Part shown: piece after piece, positions 31,910 through 40,227 of the stretch
Layout: each line of letters starts with the position of its first letter
Position numbering within the stretch: position 1 is the first letter of the stretch
Origin: Geodermatophilaceae bacterium URHB0062
GTDB lineage: Bacteria; Actinomycetota; Actinomycetes; Mycobacteriales; Geodermatophilaceae
Length of the DNA stretch: 64,000 nucleotides
Direction of reading: 5' to 3'
Assembly (NCBI GenBank): GCA_000620185.1
Contig: JHVO01000014.1
Location: 62,001-126,000 of the forward strand
Program-made: the position numbers and the translations under genes
Notes under the pieces: generated by a model
What the model was told of the DNA's origin: nothing
Seen by the model: only the letters and a program-made list of their open reading frames with translations
The model's database searches: none

Positions 31910-32340
31910 ACGGCAGCCCGCTCGCGACCGGGACCCCGGCGCGCCGCCGTTCCCCCTCGACCGCCACCGAGTGGGCGCTGCGCGTGCTCGGTGCCGCACT
32001 CCTCGCCGCGATGGCGTGGATCCACCTCCACCTCTGGCTGGACGGCTACCGCACCATCGACGTGATCGGCCCGGCCTTCCTGCTCAACGCCCTGGCCGGG
32101 TTCGGCCTCGCCGTGCTGCTGCTGGTGATCCCTCGTGTCCTGATCGGCTGGGTCGCCGCTCTCGGCGCACTCACCGCCGCGGGCACCCTCGCGGGCCTGC
32201 TGCTGGCCACGACGGTCGGCCTGTTCGGCTTCGTGGAGACCACGCAGGCGTCGCTGTGGTGGGAGTCGGTCTGGGTGGAGATCGCGGCCGTCGTCGTCCT
32301 GGGGGTGCTGGCCGCACTCACCCTGCGACGCCGGTCCTGA
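31906..32340 (+). CDS. Four-helix membrane protein coupled to the cupredoxin
   Basis: A 144-residue protein with four membrane helices: WALRVLGAALLAAMAWIHLHLW, VIGPAFLLNALAGFGLAVLLLVI, LIGWVAALGALTAAGTLAGLLLATTV, and IAAVVVLGVLAALTL. The first helix ends with WIHLHLW, a possible metal or haem site. GTG 31906 overlaps the cupredoxin stop. Its last 23 bases overlap the convergent hydrolase gene. Unknown family; partner of the copper protein by operon logic. Confidence 0.65.
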   Translation: MNGSPLATGTPARRRSPSTATEWALRVLGAALLAAMAWIHLHLWLDGYRTIDVIGPAFLLNALAGFGLAVLLLVIPRVLIGWVAALGALTAAGTLAGLLLATTVGLFGFVETTQASLWWESVWVEIAAVVVLGVLAALTLRRRS

Positions 32341-32980
32341 GGTCCGCCGCGTCAGCGACCACCCGGGCGACGGCGTCGGGGTGGGTGTGCACCGTCATGT
32401 GCGCCGCACCGGGGATCTCGACGAGCCGGCCCCGCGGCGCCGCGGCGCACACCTGCACCGCCCAGTCGGGCGGGCAGAGCCGGTCCCGGGTGCCGCGCAC
32501 CACGGTCACCGGAACGGTCACTCCGGCCAGCCGCCGGTCGATCCGGTCGGGTGCGGTGGCCCGCCACAGCGCCCGCATGGCACGCGGTCCCGTGCGCCAC
32601 CACTGAGCCAGCACCAGGGGCGCCTGCGCCCAGTTCTCGCGCAGCGCCGTCCGCAGCCAGCGCCAGGGCAGGACGACGACCGAGCGCATCCGCGGATCGG
32701 TCGTCGGGCTGAGCAGGACGACGGCGGCCACGCGCGGATCGGTCGCCGCCGCCGCGACGACCTGGCAGCTCTGCGAGTGCCCGACCAGCACGGCCGGACC
32801 CGTCCCTAGTGCGGCGAGCAGCCGCCGCGCGAGCTCGTCGAGCGGCGGCACCGGTTCGGCCAGCCCCATCCCGGGCAGGAGGACGACGTCGGCGGCGCAC
32901 CGCCGGCGCAGCCGCGCCGACGAGCGGCCGTCGAGCCCCAGACCCGGGACCAGCACCACGCGCCGCGATGATTCGCTCAC
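32318..32980 (-). CDS. Alpha/beta hydrolase
   Basis: A 220-residue alpha/beta hydrolase: VVLVPGLGLDGRSSARL, nucleophile Ser in VLVGHSQSCQVVAAA, acid probably Asp in VVRGTRDRLCPP, base His in IPGAAHMTVHTHPDAV. Substrate unknown. GTG 32980 (MSESSRR) is the first start; the gene is divergent from ndh by 119 bases and its end overlaps the convergent membrane gene by 23 bases. Confidence 0.8.
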   Translation of the reverse strand: MSESSRRVVLVPGLGLDGRSSARLRRRCAADVVLLPGMGLAEPVPPLDELARRLLAALGTGPAVLVGHSQSCQVVAAAATDPRVAAVVLLSPTTDPRMRSVVVLPWRWLRTALRENWAQAPLVLAQWWRTGPRAMRALWRATAPDRIDRRLAGVTVPVTVVRGTRDRLCPPDWAVQVCAAAPRGRLVEIPGAAHMTVHTHPDAVARVVADAADLRTGVAG

Positions 32981-33099
32981 GCGGACGGCGTACCCGATGC
33001 TGGGTGAGCGGCGAACCTGCGGGTACGGCGCGGAATGTGGTGTGGATCGCTCTGGCCGGACGCGGGCGACCCCCAGCCCGAGTGGAAGGATGAGTCATC

Positions 33100-34524
33100 A
33101 TGACGACCTCATCAGCGCCTGCCCCCGCAGCACCTCAGTCCTCGCGCGCGCGGCCGCACGTCGTCATCGTCGGCAGCGGGTTCGGCGGCCTGTTCGCCGC
33201 ACAGCGGCTGCGCAACGCCGATGTCGACGTCACGATCATCGGCAAGACCAGCCACCACCTGTTCCAACCGCTGCTCTACCAGGTGGCCACCGGCATCCTC
33301 TCCGAGGGAGAGATCGCCCCGGCGACCCGCGAGATCCTCCGCCGCCAGGAGAACGCGCGCGTCGTCCTCGGCGAGGTCACCGACATCGACCTGGCCGCCC
33401 GCACCGTCACGTCCCACGTGCTGGGCCGCACCACCGTGCACTCCTACGACGAGCTGATCGTCGCGGCGGGCGCCGGGCAGTCCTACTTCGGCAACGACCG
33501 CTTCGCCGAGTTCGCCCCCGGGATGAAGAGCATCGACGACGCCCTGGAACTGCGGGGCCGCATCTTCGGCGCCTTCGAGCTCGCCGAGCTGGCCGACGAC
33601 CAGGCCGAGGTCGACCGCCTCATGACCTTCGTCGTGGTCGGCGCCGGCCCCACCGGGGTCGAGATGGCCGGCCAGATCGCCGAGCTGGCCCACCGCACCC
33701 TGCGCAAGGACTTCCGCCGCATCGACCCGACCACCGCGCGGATCATCCTGCTCGATGCCGCGCCAAAGGTGCTGCCCTCGTTCGGCGAGCGGCTGGGCGG
33801 GCGCGCCCGCCGGCAGCTCAATGAGATGGGCGTCGAGGTCCAGCTGGGCGCGATGGTGACCGACGTCGACGCCGACGGCATCGAGGTCAAGGACGCCGAC
33901 GGTCAGGTCCGCCGGATCACCGCGGCCACCAAGATCTGGGCCGCCGGCGTGCAGGCCAGCCCACTGGGCCAGATGCTCGGCGAGCAGTCCGGCGCGGAGG
34001 TCGACCGGGCCGGCCGGATCTCCGTGCAGCCCGACCTGACGCTGCCCGGGCACCCCGAGGTGCACGTGGTCGGCGACATGATGAGCCTGGACAAGCTCCC
34101 CGGCGTCGCGCAGGTCGCCATCCAGGGCGGTCGCTACGCCGCCGACGCCATCAAGCGCCGGCTCGCCGGCAAGCCGCCGGCCGGGCCCTTCCACTACTTC
34201 GACAAGGGCTCGATGGCGACGATCTCCCGCTTCTCCGCGGTCGCCGACATCGGGAAGTTCAAGTTCGGCGGCTTCATCGCGTGGATGCTGTGGCTGGTCG
34301 TCCACCTCATGTACATCGTGGGGTTCAAGAGCCGCGTGACCACGGTGTTCCACTGGCTGATCAGCTTCCTGGGTCGGGGCCGCTCCCAGCGGGTGGCCAC
34401 CCAGCAGCAGGTCTACGGACGGCTGGCTCTCGAGCACCTCGGCCCGCACTTCGAGGCGTCGAAGACCGGCGGCCTGAAGACCGAGCCGGACAACGAGGAC
34501 GTCACCGGGCGCGAGTCCGCCTGA
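33100..34524 (+). CDS. ndh: Type II NADH:quinone dehydrogenase
   Basis: A 474-residue NDH-2. FAD fold VVIVGSGFGGLFAAQRL near residue 20, substrate-site HHLFQPLLYQVATGILSEGEIA, NAD fold FVVVGAGPTGVEMAGQIAEL near 178, and the quinone-side AQVAIQGGRYAADAI. The C-terminal part has hydrophobic helices (GGFIAWMLWLVVHLMYIVGFKSR) for membrane association. It passes electrons from NADH to menaquinone without pumping protons. ATG 33100. A strong terminator follows. CO dehydrogenase electrons from the cox operon would join the same quinone pool. Confidence 0.92.
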   Translation: MTTSSAPAPAAPQSSRARPHVVIVGSGFGGLFAAQRLRNADVDVTIIGKTSHHLFQPLLYQVATGILSEGEIAPATREILRRQENARVVLGEVTDIDLAARTVTSHVLGRTTVHSYDELIVAAGAGQSYFGNDRFAEFAPGMKSIDDALELRGRIFGAFELAELADDQAEVDRLMTFVVVGAGPTGVEMAGQIAELAHRTLRKDFRRIDPTTARIILLDAAPKVLPSFGERLGGRARRQLNEMGVEVQLGAMVTDVDADGIEVKDADGQVRRITAATKIWAAGVQASPLGQMLGEQSGAEVDRAGRISVQPDLTLPGHPEVHVVGDMMSLDKLPGVAQVAIQGGRYAADAIKRRLAGKPPAGPFHYFDKGSMATISRFSAVADIGKFKFGGFIAWMLWLVVHLMYIVGFKSRVTTVFHWLISFLGRGRSQRVATQQQVYGRLALEHLGPHFEASKTGGLKTEPDNEDVTGRESA

Positions 34525-34526
34525 GC

Positions 34527-34561
34527 GGAAGGCCCCCAGCCGAGCGGCCGGGGGGCCTTCC
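34527..34561. terminator. Terminator after ndh
   Basis: GGAAGGCCCCC ... GGGGGGCCTTCC stem of about 11 bp with loop agccgagcggcc, directly after the ndh stop and against the convergent gene. Confidence 0.8.
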
Positions 34562-35857
34562 TCATACGGCGTGGGCCATCGGCGGTACGTGCTCGTCGGC
34601 TCGCTCCATGTGCAGGGGCCGCAGGGCGGACGTCTGGTCGAGGTAGAGGAACGCGTCGTAGCGCTGGCCGACGACGGTGGGCACGTAGTTGCCCCAGCGC
34701 TCCCGCTCCGGCCGGTAGACGACTCCGATGGCGCGGTGGTCCAGCCGCCGGTCGAGCCAGCCGGGACGCCGCCCCCGCGGGACGACGAACAGTGCGTCCT
34801 CCCCCACCTCGTCGTGCAGCAGCGCCTCCAGGCTGCCCGCCCGCGCGGGTGGCACGGTCATCTCCTGCATCTGGGCGCCCCACTCCGTCCCGGCGATCAC
34901 GGAGCCGCGGTGCCCGCCGAACCCGACGAGGACGACGTCGTCGGCGCCGTGCCGCTCGCGCAACAGCTGGCCGACGTTGACCATGCCGGCCTGGGCCATG
35001 TCGGTGGCGCGGGCGTCGCCGATGTGCGTGTTGTGCTCCCACACGACTGCCGTCCCCCCGGTGTGGTCCAGCAGCCGGTCCAGGACGTCGACCATGTGCA
35101 CGTCTCGGACGTTCCAGGACTCCGCCGAGCCGCGCACCATCGCCCGGTAGTACCGCTCGGCGTCGACGACGACCGCGGCGTTCTGCTCGGCGGCGAACCG
35201 CCCCTCGGGGTCGTCGGCCGACTCCTCGCGGCCGCGCTGCTCGCACAGTGACCGCAGCAGGTCGACGGCGGCCTGTTCGCACGAGGTGGGCGCGAAGCGG
35301 CTGGCGAAGGCGTATTCGGCGCCGTCCTCGCCGTAGGGCTCGAAGCAGGCCAGCGCCCGCCGGGCCTCGTCCACGGAATCCGGTTCGTGCTCCTGGAGCC
35401 AGGCCACGAGCTCGTGCATCGAGTCCCAGAGGCTGTAGACGTCGAGGCCGTAGAAGCCGATCCGCCGGTCCGGCGGTCGGTCGGCGTTGACGTCCCGCAG
35501 CCAGCGGCAGAACTGCACGACCTCGTCGTTCGCCCACATCCAGGTCGGCCAGCGGGCGAACGAGTCCAGCGCGTCCCGCGGGTCGTCCGTCGCGCCGGCC
35601 CGCAGTCGCACGCTGCCGTTCACCCGATAGGTGTCGGGCCAGTCACCCTCGACCGCGACGAGTCCGACGTCCCGCTCCTCGATCAGCCGGCGGGTGAGCG
35701 CGGCCCGCCAGGCGTAGTACTCGTGGGTTCCGTGGCTCGCCTCGCCGATGGCCACGATCCGCGCATTCCCGATCCGCTCGAGCAGCGGATCGAGGTCCGC
35801 CTCTGTGTGCAGCGGCCGCGCCAGCGCCCGCACGTCGTCGTCCGTTCCGTTGGTCAT
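34562..35857 (-). CDS. Erythromycin esterase-like hydrolase
   Basis: A 431-residue protein of the erythromycin esterase (EreA-like) superfamily: IVAIGEASHGTHEYYAWRAALTRRLIEE holds the active-site Glu/His cluster, followed by LVAVEGDWPDTYRVN, VVWEHNTHIGDARATDM and VLVGFGGHRGSVIAG. Most homologues of this subgroup in soil actinobacteria are not shown to hydrolyse macrolides. ATG 35857 overlaps the stop of the carboxylate-amine ligase by 4 bases, so the real role is probably metabolic and linked to that enzyme product. The 3-prime end meets the ndh terminator. Confidence 0.82.
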   Translation of the reverse strand: MTNGTDDDVRALARPLHTEADLDPLLERIGNARIVAIGEASHGTHEYYAWRAALTRRLIEERDVGLVAVEGDWPDTYRVNGSVRLRAGATDDPRDALDSFARWPTWMWANDEVVQFCRWLRDVNADRPPDRRIGFYGLDVYSLWDSMHELVAWLQEHEPDSVDEARRALACFEPYGEDGAEYAFASRFAPTSCEQAAVDLLRSLCEQRGREESADDPEGRFAAEQNAAVVVDAERYYRAMVRGSAESWNVRDVHMVDVLDRLLDHTGGTAVVWEHNTHIGDARATDMAQAGMVNVGQLLRERHGADDVVLVGFGGHRGSVIAGTEWGAQMQEMTVPPARAGSLEALLHDEVGEDALFVVPRGRRPGWLDRRLDHRAIGVVYRPERERWGNYVPTVVGQRYDAFLYLDQTSALRPLHMERADEHVPPMAHAV

Positions 35858-36996
35858 CCCGACTCCAAGGCGGTGCCCTCGCGGACGATCCTGGCGGCCA
35901 CCTCCCGCCAGTCGCCCGTGCGCAGCCAGGTCCTCCGCTGCCGCGACGACGAGGTACCCCGCTCGAACAGCCGTTCCACCAGATCGACCACGTCGTCCCA
36001 CTCACCGTGCCGGGTCAGGTCGTCGCGCAACTCCACGAGCAGCCGGCGGACGGCGACGCGCGCGGGAACCAGCTCGCACCGGACCGGATCGAAGAGGGAA
36101 CCGTCGAGGCCGTACCGCGCGGCGCGCCACCGGGCCGCACGCAGCAGCTCGGAGCGCACCTGGGGAACCGGCTCGTCGCGCTCGGCCCGGGCGGCCAGCA
36201 CCCGGACCAGGCATCGCGCGAGCGCGGCGTGCAGCACCACGTCGCCGACCTCGGTGCACACGTCGGCGAGCCGGAACTCCAGCGTCGGGAGGTGCGAGGA
36301 GGGCCGGAGGTCCCAGTAGAGGTGTGAGCCGTCGGCGATCACGCCGGAGGCGACCAGTCCGGCGACCACCTCCCTGAACCGCTCGGCGCTGCCCAGGTAC
36401 TCGGGGATCCCCGTGATGGGCCACCGCGACCACCACATCGTCCGGTAGCTGTGGTGCCCGGTGTCGACGCCGTCGTGGAAGGGCGAGCTGCCGGTCATGG
36501 CCAGCAGCACCGGCAGGTACGGGCGCACCCGGTCCATGACCGCGACGGCGGTCTCCAGGTCGGGCACGCCCACGTGCACGTGGCACCCGACGATGTCCTG
36601 CTGCAGGGCGAGCCCGGCCCACCGGTCGACCATCGCCTCGTACCGGGGCGCGGGGGTGATGTCCTGCTGCTGCCAGCTGTCGAAGGGATGGGTCGACGCC
36701 GCGAGGATGCGCACGCCGGCGCGAGCCGCCGCGCCGGCCGCCTCGGCGCGGGTGGTGACCAGCTCGGCCCGCAGGTCCGCCAGGCCGGTGCAGACGTCGG
36801 TCGCCGACTCCAGCTGGGTGGTGGTGATCTCCGCGTGGAGATGCCGGCCCGATTCCTGCCGGAGGACGGCGGCGGCGAGCTCGGGGCTGCGGGTGAGCCG
36901 GTAGGTGACGGGGTCGACGAGGTGGAACTCCTCCTCGACGCCGAAGGTGGCGCCCGTGCCGGTGGGCAGGGGGCTGCGGGTCGGGGGTGGCTCCAC
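35854..36996 (-). CDS. Carboxylate-amine ligase, GCS2/YbdK family
   Basis: A 380-residue ATP-grasp-like glutamate-cysteine ligase type 2 homologue: ATFGVEEEFHLVDPVTY at the N-terminus, HLHAEITTTQLESATDVC, GCHVHVGVPDLETAV and WDLRPSSHLPTLEFRLADV. The family joins an amino acid amine to a carboxylate; YbdK-like members have weak gamma-glutamylcysteine activity, and true substrates are often unknown. Actinobacteria use mycothiol, so a glutathione role is not expected. GGAGGGG precedes GTG 36996. Coupled with the esterase-like gene downstream. Confidence 0.85.
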   Translation of the reverse strand: MEPPPTRSPLPTGTGATFGVEEEFHLVDPVTYRLTRSPELAAAVLRQESGRHLHAEITTTQLESATDVCTGLADLRAELVTTRAEAAGAAARAGVRILAASTHPFDSWQQQDITPAPRYEAMVDRWAGLALQQDIVGCHVHVGVPDLETAVAVMDRVRPYLPVLLAMTGSSPFHDGVDTGHHSYRTMWWSRWPITGIPEYLGSAERFREVVAGLVASGVIADGSHLYWDLRPSSHLPTLEFRLADVCTEVGDVVLHAALARCLVRVLAARAERDEPVPQVRSELLRAARWRAARYGLDGSLFDPVRCELVPARVAVRRLLVELRDDLTRHGEWDDVVDLVERLFERGTSSSRQRRTWLRTGDWREVAARIVREGTALESG

Positions 36997-37120
36997 GGCC
37001 CCTCCTGTGCGCCGACGGGTGGCGCCGCGCCGACGCCGGCAGCCGCTCGGCGTCCGTCATAGGACCGGCCGGAAGCCGCGCGATGACGGTACGGCGTGGG
37101 CATGCGGAACGCAGCAGGAA

Positions 37121-37139
37121 CCTTCTGCTCCGCAGAAGG
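37121..37139. promoter_or_regulatory. Inverted repeat between the ligase and GGDEF genes
   Basis: CCTTCTGC-tcc-GCAGAAGG, 8-bp perfect arms, in the 253-base divergent region. It may be an operator for either gene. The rest of that region shows no gene. Confidence 0.5.
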
Positions 37140-37249
37140 ATTCACGCCCCGAAGGGCCATAGTCGCTTCGAGATGGTGCGTTTTTCGAGGCTGACCAGCA
37201 ATGCTGTACCCGACCGACCCGGAACGGGCCGGTGACGACGGGGAGGGCC

Positions 37250-38182
37250 ATGCTCACCAGGCGGCCGATGAGAGCGGCACTGCTGTCCCTGCTCTACGCG
37301 GTCAGCGGCGGGTTCAGCCTGCTCGACGCGGGATGGCCGCAGGGGCCCCAGTCGCCGACCACGCTCGGCTGGGTGACCGGTGCCCTCTCCCTGGGCGTGG
37401 CGGCCGTCGTCTGGTGGCGGGGGGCACGGCTCACCGACCGCGAGGTGCACGGGGCGCTGATCCTGGCCGCGGTGCTCGTCGCCCTCCTGGCGTCGAGGTT
37501 CGCCACCGCGGTCGGCATCGTTGCGCTGGGTCCCGTGATCATCACGTTGTGCCTGTACTCGGGCTGGTTCCTCCCCTTGCCCGCGGCACGGGTGCAGGCG
37601 GCGGTGACCCTCCTCCTGGCCAGCGCGGGGGCGGTGCTGGCCACGCCCTCGGGTTTCGTGGTGCCGTGGCTGGTCGTCGTCGTGACCGCGGCGATCCTCA
37701 CCGAGATCCAGGGCCGGCTCGCCGAGGGGCTGCGCCGGGCGGCGACGACCGATCCGCTCACCGGCCTGGTCAACCGCCGCGCGTGGGAGGCGGAGGCCGG
37801 CCGGGCGCTCGCGCACGCGCAGCGCACCGGGGAGCCGGTCACCGTCGCCGTCCTCGACCTCGACCACTTCAAGGAGGTCAACGACCGGTCCGGCCACGAG
37901 GCCGGTGACGTGCTGCTGCGGGAGCTGACCGCACGCTGGTCGGCTGAGCTGCGGGAGGCCGACCTGCTCGGCCGGTACGGCGGCGACGAGTTCGTGCTCT
38001 GCCTGCCCGGGACGGACGCGGCGGGGACGGGCGAGATCCTCGACCGGATGGCCGCCTGCCACGCCTTCGGCTGGTCGGTCGGCACGGCGACCGCCGGGCC
38101 GCGCGACACCCTCGGCAGCCTGCTGGCCCGCGCGGACGCCCACCTCTACGCGCACAAGCGCAGCGGCCGCCGCTCCGCCTGA
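37250..38182 (+). CDS. Membrane diguanylate cyclase (GGDEF)
   Basis: A 310-residue protein. Residues 1-150 hold about five membrane helices; residues 160-310 a GGDEF domain starting TTDPLTGLVNRRAWEAE with VAVLDLDHFKEVNDRSGHEAGD and an intact RYGGDEF active site. READ five residues before GGDEF is an RxxD inhibitory site, so product feedback by c-di-GMP is expected. No EAL domain. GGGGAGGG precedes ATG 37250. Stimulus unknown, sensed by the membrane part. Controls attachment or development in related bacteria. Confidence 0.9.
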   Translation: MLTRRPMRAALLSLLYAVSGGFSLLDAGWPQGPQSPTTLGWVTGALSLGVAAVVWWRGARLTDREVHGALILAAVLVALLASRFATAVGIVALGPVIITLCLYSGWFLPLPAARVQAAVTLLLASAGAVLATPSGFVVPWLVVVVTAAILTEIQGRLAEGLRRAATTDPLTGLVNRRAWEAEAGRALAHAQRTGEPVTVAVLDLDHFKEVNDRSGHEAGDVLLRELTARWSAELREADLLGRYGGDEFVLCLPGTDAAGTGEILDRMAACHAFGWSVGTATAGPRDTLGSLLARADAHLYAHKRSGRRSA

Positions 38183-38192
38183 CGCTGCCGGC

Positions 38193-38999
38193 TCAGGGAC
38201 GGCGCCAGTCGTCACTCTCCAGGTGCGAACCGGCCATCGGGCCCATCTGGAGCATGCCGCCGTCCACGGCCCACGACGCTCCGGTGACGTAGCCGGCGCC
38301 GGGTGACGCCAGGAACGCGACGACGGCGGCGATCTCCCGGGCGTCGCCGGGACGCCGCAGCGGGACGCCGGGCCGTTCGTGACCCGGGCTGGTCGGGTCC
38401 TCGTCCTCCTGGCCGGTCATGGGGGTGGCGATCTCGCCGGGGGCGACGGCGTTGACGGTGATGCCGTGCTCGGCGAGCTCGATCGCCGCCGTGCGGGTCA
38501 GCAGCCCGAGGCCGCCCTTGGCCGCGCAGTAGGCCGCGGCACCCACCCGCGGCTGGTGCTCGTGGACGCTCGTGATGTTCACGATCCGCCCGCCCCGGCC
38601 GGCGGCGACCATGCGGCGGGCGGCGCGCTGCAGGCACAGGAACGCGCCGTCGAGGTCGGTGGCGAGCACCTCGCGCCAGGTGTCGTAGTCGAGGTCGAGG
38701 ATCGGCGTGGAGTGCCCGGTGCCGGCGTCGTTGACCAGGACGTCGACGCCACCGAGCGCCTCGGCCAGCTCGTCGACGACGTCCGCCGCCGCCGGCAGCT
38801 TCGTCAGGTCGAGGTGGCGGACCTCGGCCCGGCGGCCCAGCGCGCGGACCTCCTCCGCGGTCCGCTCGGCGGCCTTCTCGTCGCGGTACCAGGTGATGCC
38901 GAGGTCGAAGCCCTGCTCGGCCAGGGCGACGGCGGTCGCGCGGCCGATCCCCGACTCCGAGCCCGTCACGATCGCGACCCGCGGTGCGCTGTCTGCCAT
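38193..38999 (-). CDS. SDR-family oxidoreductase, glucose dehydrogenase-like
   Basis: A 268-residue short-chain dehydrogenase: VTGSESGIGRATAVALAEQG, VLVNDAGTGHSTP (Asp instead of the usual second Asn), NITSVHEHQPRVG with catalytic Ser, YCAAKGG (Tyr-x3-Lys) and VNAVAPGEIATPM. The pattern is close to glucose 1-dehydrogenase-like and general sugar or alcohol SDRs. Substrate not assignable. A TAGCGT element sits only 8 bases before ATG 38999, suggesting a leaderless transcript. Confidence 0.85.
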   Translation of the reverse strand: MADSAPRVAIVTGSESGIGRATAVALAEQGFDLGITWYRDEKAAERTAEEVRALGRRAEVRHLDLTKLPAAADVVDELAEALGGVDVLVNDAGTGHSTPILDLDYDTWREVLATDLDGAFLCLQRAARRMVAAGRGGRIVNITSVHEHQPRVGAAAYCAAKGGLGLLTRTAAIELAEHGITVNAVAPGEIATPMTGQEDEDPTSPGHERPGVPLRRPGDAREIAAVVAFLASPGAGYVTGASWAVDGGMLQMGPMAGSHLESDDWRRP

Positions 39000-39007
39000 G
39001 GTTCCGA

Positions 39008-39013
39008 ACGCTA
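39008..39013 (-). promoter_or_regulatory. Minus-10 element for a probably leaderless SDR transcript
   Basis: TAGCGT on the minus strand with 8 bases between it and ATG 38999. Transcription would begin at or near the A of the start codon. A matching minus-35 is weak. Confidence 0.35.
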
Positions 39014-39061
39014 GGTCGCGGTGCGACGTCTCGCAGGTCCGGAACTGTCACTGATTGGCCC

Positions 39062-39067
39062 TAGCGT
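39062..39067 (+). promoter_or_regulatory. Minus-10 element for the DinB-like gene
   Basis: TAGCGT, 39 bases before ATG 39107, mirror of the divergent TAGCGT at 39013-39008. Confidence 0.35.
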
Positions 39068-39106
39068 TCGCTCATCCACTCCGGACGACGGGAAGGGCTG
39101 CCGGCC

Positions 39107-39643
39107 ATGAGCGAACCTGCCACCAGCACCGCTACCACGACAACCGGCGAGCGGGCCGACCTGCTCGAGACCCTGGCGGCACACCGGCACTTCCTGCGGT
39201 TCACCGTGCGTGGCCTGTCCGACGAGCAGGCGCGGCTGCGGCCGACCGCCAGCGAGCTCACCCTCGGCGGGCTGCTCAAGCACGTCGCGCACCAGGAAGC
39301 CGGCTGGGTGCGGTTCATCCTCGAAGGCCCCGAGGCCATCGCGACGCCGACGGATGCGGCCGGCTTCCAGAAATGGGCCGACGAGTTCAGGATGTTGCCC
39401 GGCGAGACCCTCGAGGGCCTGCTGTCCGAGTACGAGCAGATCGCCGCGCGCACCGACGAGCTCGTGCGCACCATCCCCGACCTGGACGCCTCGCACCCGC
39501 TGCCGGAGGCGCCGTGGTTCCCGCCCGGCGCCACGCGTTCGGCACGGCGGGTGTTCATGCACATCGTCGCCGAGACCGCGCAGCACTCGGGTCACGCCGA
39601 CATCCTGCGGGAGTCGATCGACGGGCAGAAGACGATGGGCTGA
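39107..39643 (+). CDS. DinB/DUF664-type metal-binding protein
   Basis: A 178-residue four-helix protein of the DinB superfamily: LLETLAAHRHFLRFTVRGLSDEQARLRPTAS, then LGGLLKHVAHQEAGWVRF (first His ligand), and HIVAETAQHSGHADILRESIDG (second and third His). Three His suggest a Ni/Zn site. Members include thiol S-transferases using mycothiol or bacillithiol. GGAAGGG lies upstream of ATG 39107. Divergent from the SDR gene. Confidence 0.85.
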   Translation: MSEPATSTATTTTGERADLLETLAAHRHFLRFTVRGLSDEQARLRPTASELTLGGLLKHVAHQEAGWVRFILEGPEAIATPTDAAGFQKWADEFRMLPGETLEGLLSEYEQIAARTDELVRTIPDLDASHPLPEAPWFPPGATRSARRVFMHIVAETAQHSGHADILRESIDGQKTMG

Positions 39644-39649
39644 ACGCCC

Positions 39650-40129
39650 TCACGGTCGCGGGCGACGCCGGCCTGCTTCAGTCAGCCGCTCGGCCACCTT
39701 CTGGAGGCCGTCCCTGATCAAGCGTCCGTACTCGTCGTCGCCGAGCACGTGGATCATGGCCCGCGCCTGCTGCAGGTGCTCGCGAGCACGGGCCAGATCG
39801 CCCAGCTTGCGACAGCACTCGCTCAGGTTCAGGTACAGCGACGGGTACAGGGCGGCCACCGGGAGCGTCATCCCCGCCTGCTGGGCCCGCGCATCGGTGA
39901 CCAGTTCGGCAGCCGCCAGCGCTCGCCGGTCCCATCGAAGCTCGTCATGCACGTCGACCTGCACATCGGCCATGACGTGCGCGAGTGTGCAGCGGTGCAG
40001 CGGGTCCCCTCGCTCGCCACCGATCTCGTTCCAGATCCCGGCGAACCGGTGCCGAGCGGCCTCGTGATCGCCCTGGTGGCCGAGCTGCGCCACCTCCCCG
40101 ATCCGGATGAGCGTCGGGTCCGTGATCAT
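39650..40129 (-). CDS. TPR-like helical protein
   Basis: A 159-residue helical protein (ATG 40129; TTG 40132 one codon earlier). Helical pairs such as VAQLGHQGDHEAARHRFAGIWNEIGG and YLNLSECCRKLGDLARAREHLQQARAMI look like tetratricopeptide repeats. Similar stand-alone or regulator-linked proteins occur in actinobacteria; no DNA-binding part is present here. No clear ribosome site, so it could be the remnant of a larger regulator. Convergent with the DinB-like gene, 6 bases apart. Confidence 0.6.
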   Translation of the reverse strand: MITDPTLIRIGEVAQLGHQGDHEAARHRFAGIWNEIGGERGDPLHRCTLAHVMADVQVDVHDELRWDRRALAAAELVTDARAQQAGMTLPVAALYPSLYLNLSECCRKLGDLARAREHLQQARAMIHVLGDDEYGRLIRDGLQKVAERLTEAGRRRPRP

Positions 40130-40227
40130 CAACGGCTACTCAGGGCAGCTGCATTGGAGGACACGGGGTGCTACTCCGCAGCAACCGGCATCGGAACTGT
40201 GCCGCTCGGCACCCACGGCCGTAAGGA

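Noticed and set aside
34562-35857. Calling the erythromycin-esterase-like gene a macrolide resistance gene
   Set aside because: Superfamily membership alone does not show it, and the coupled ligase gene points to metabolism.
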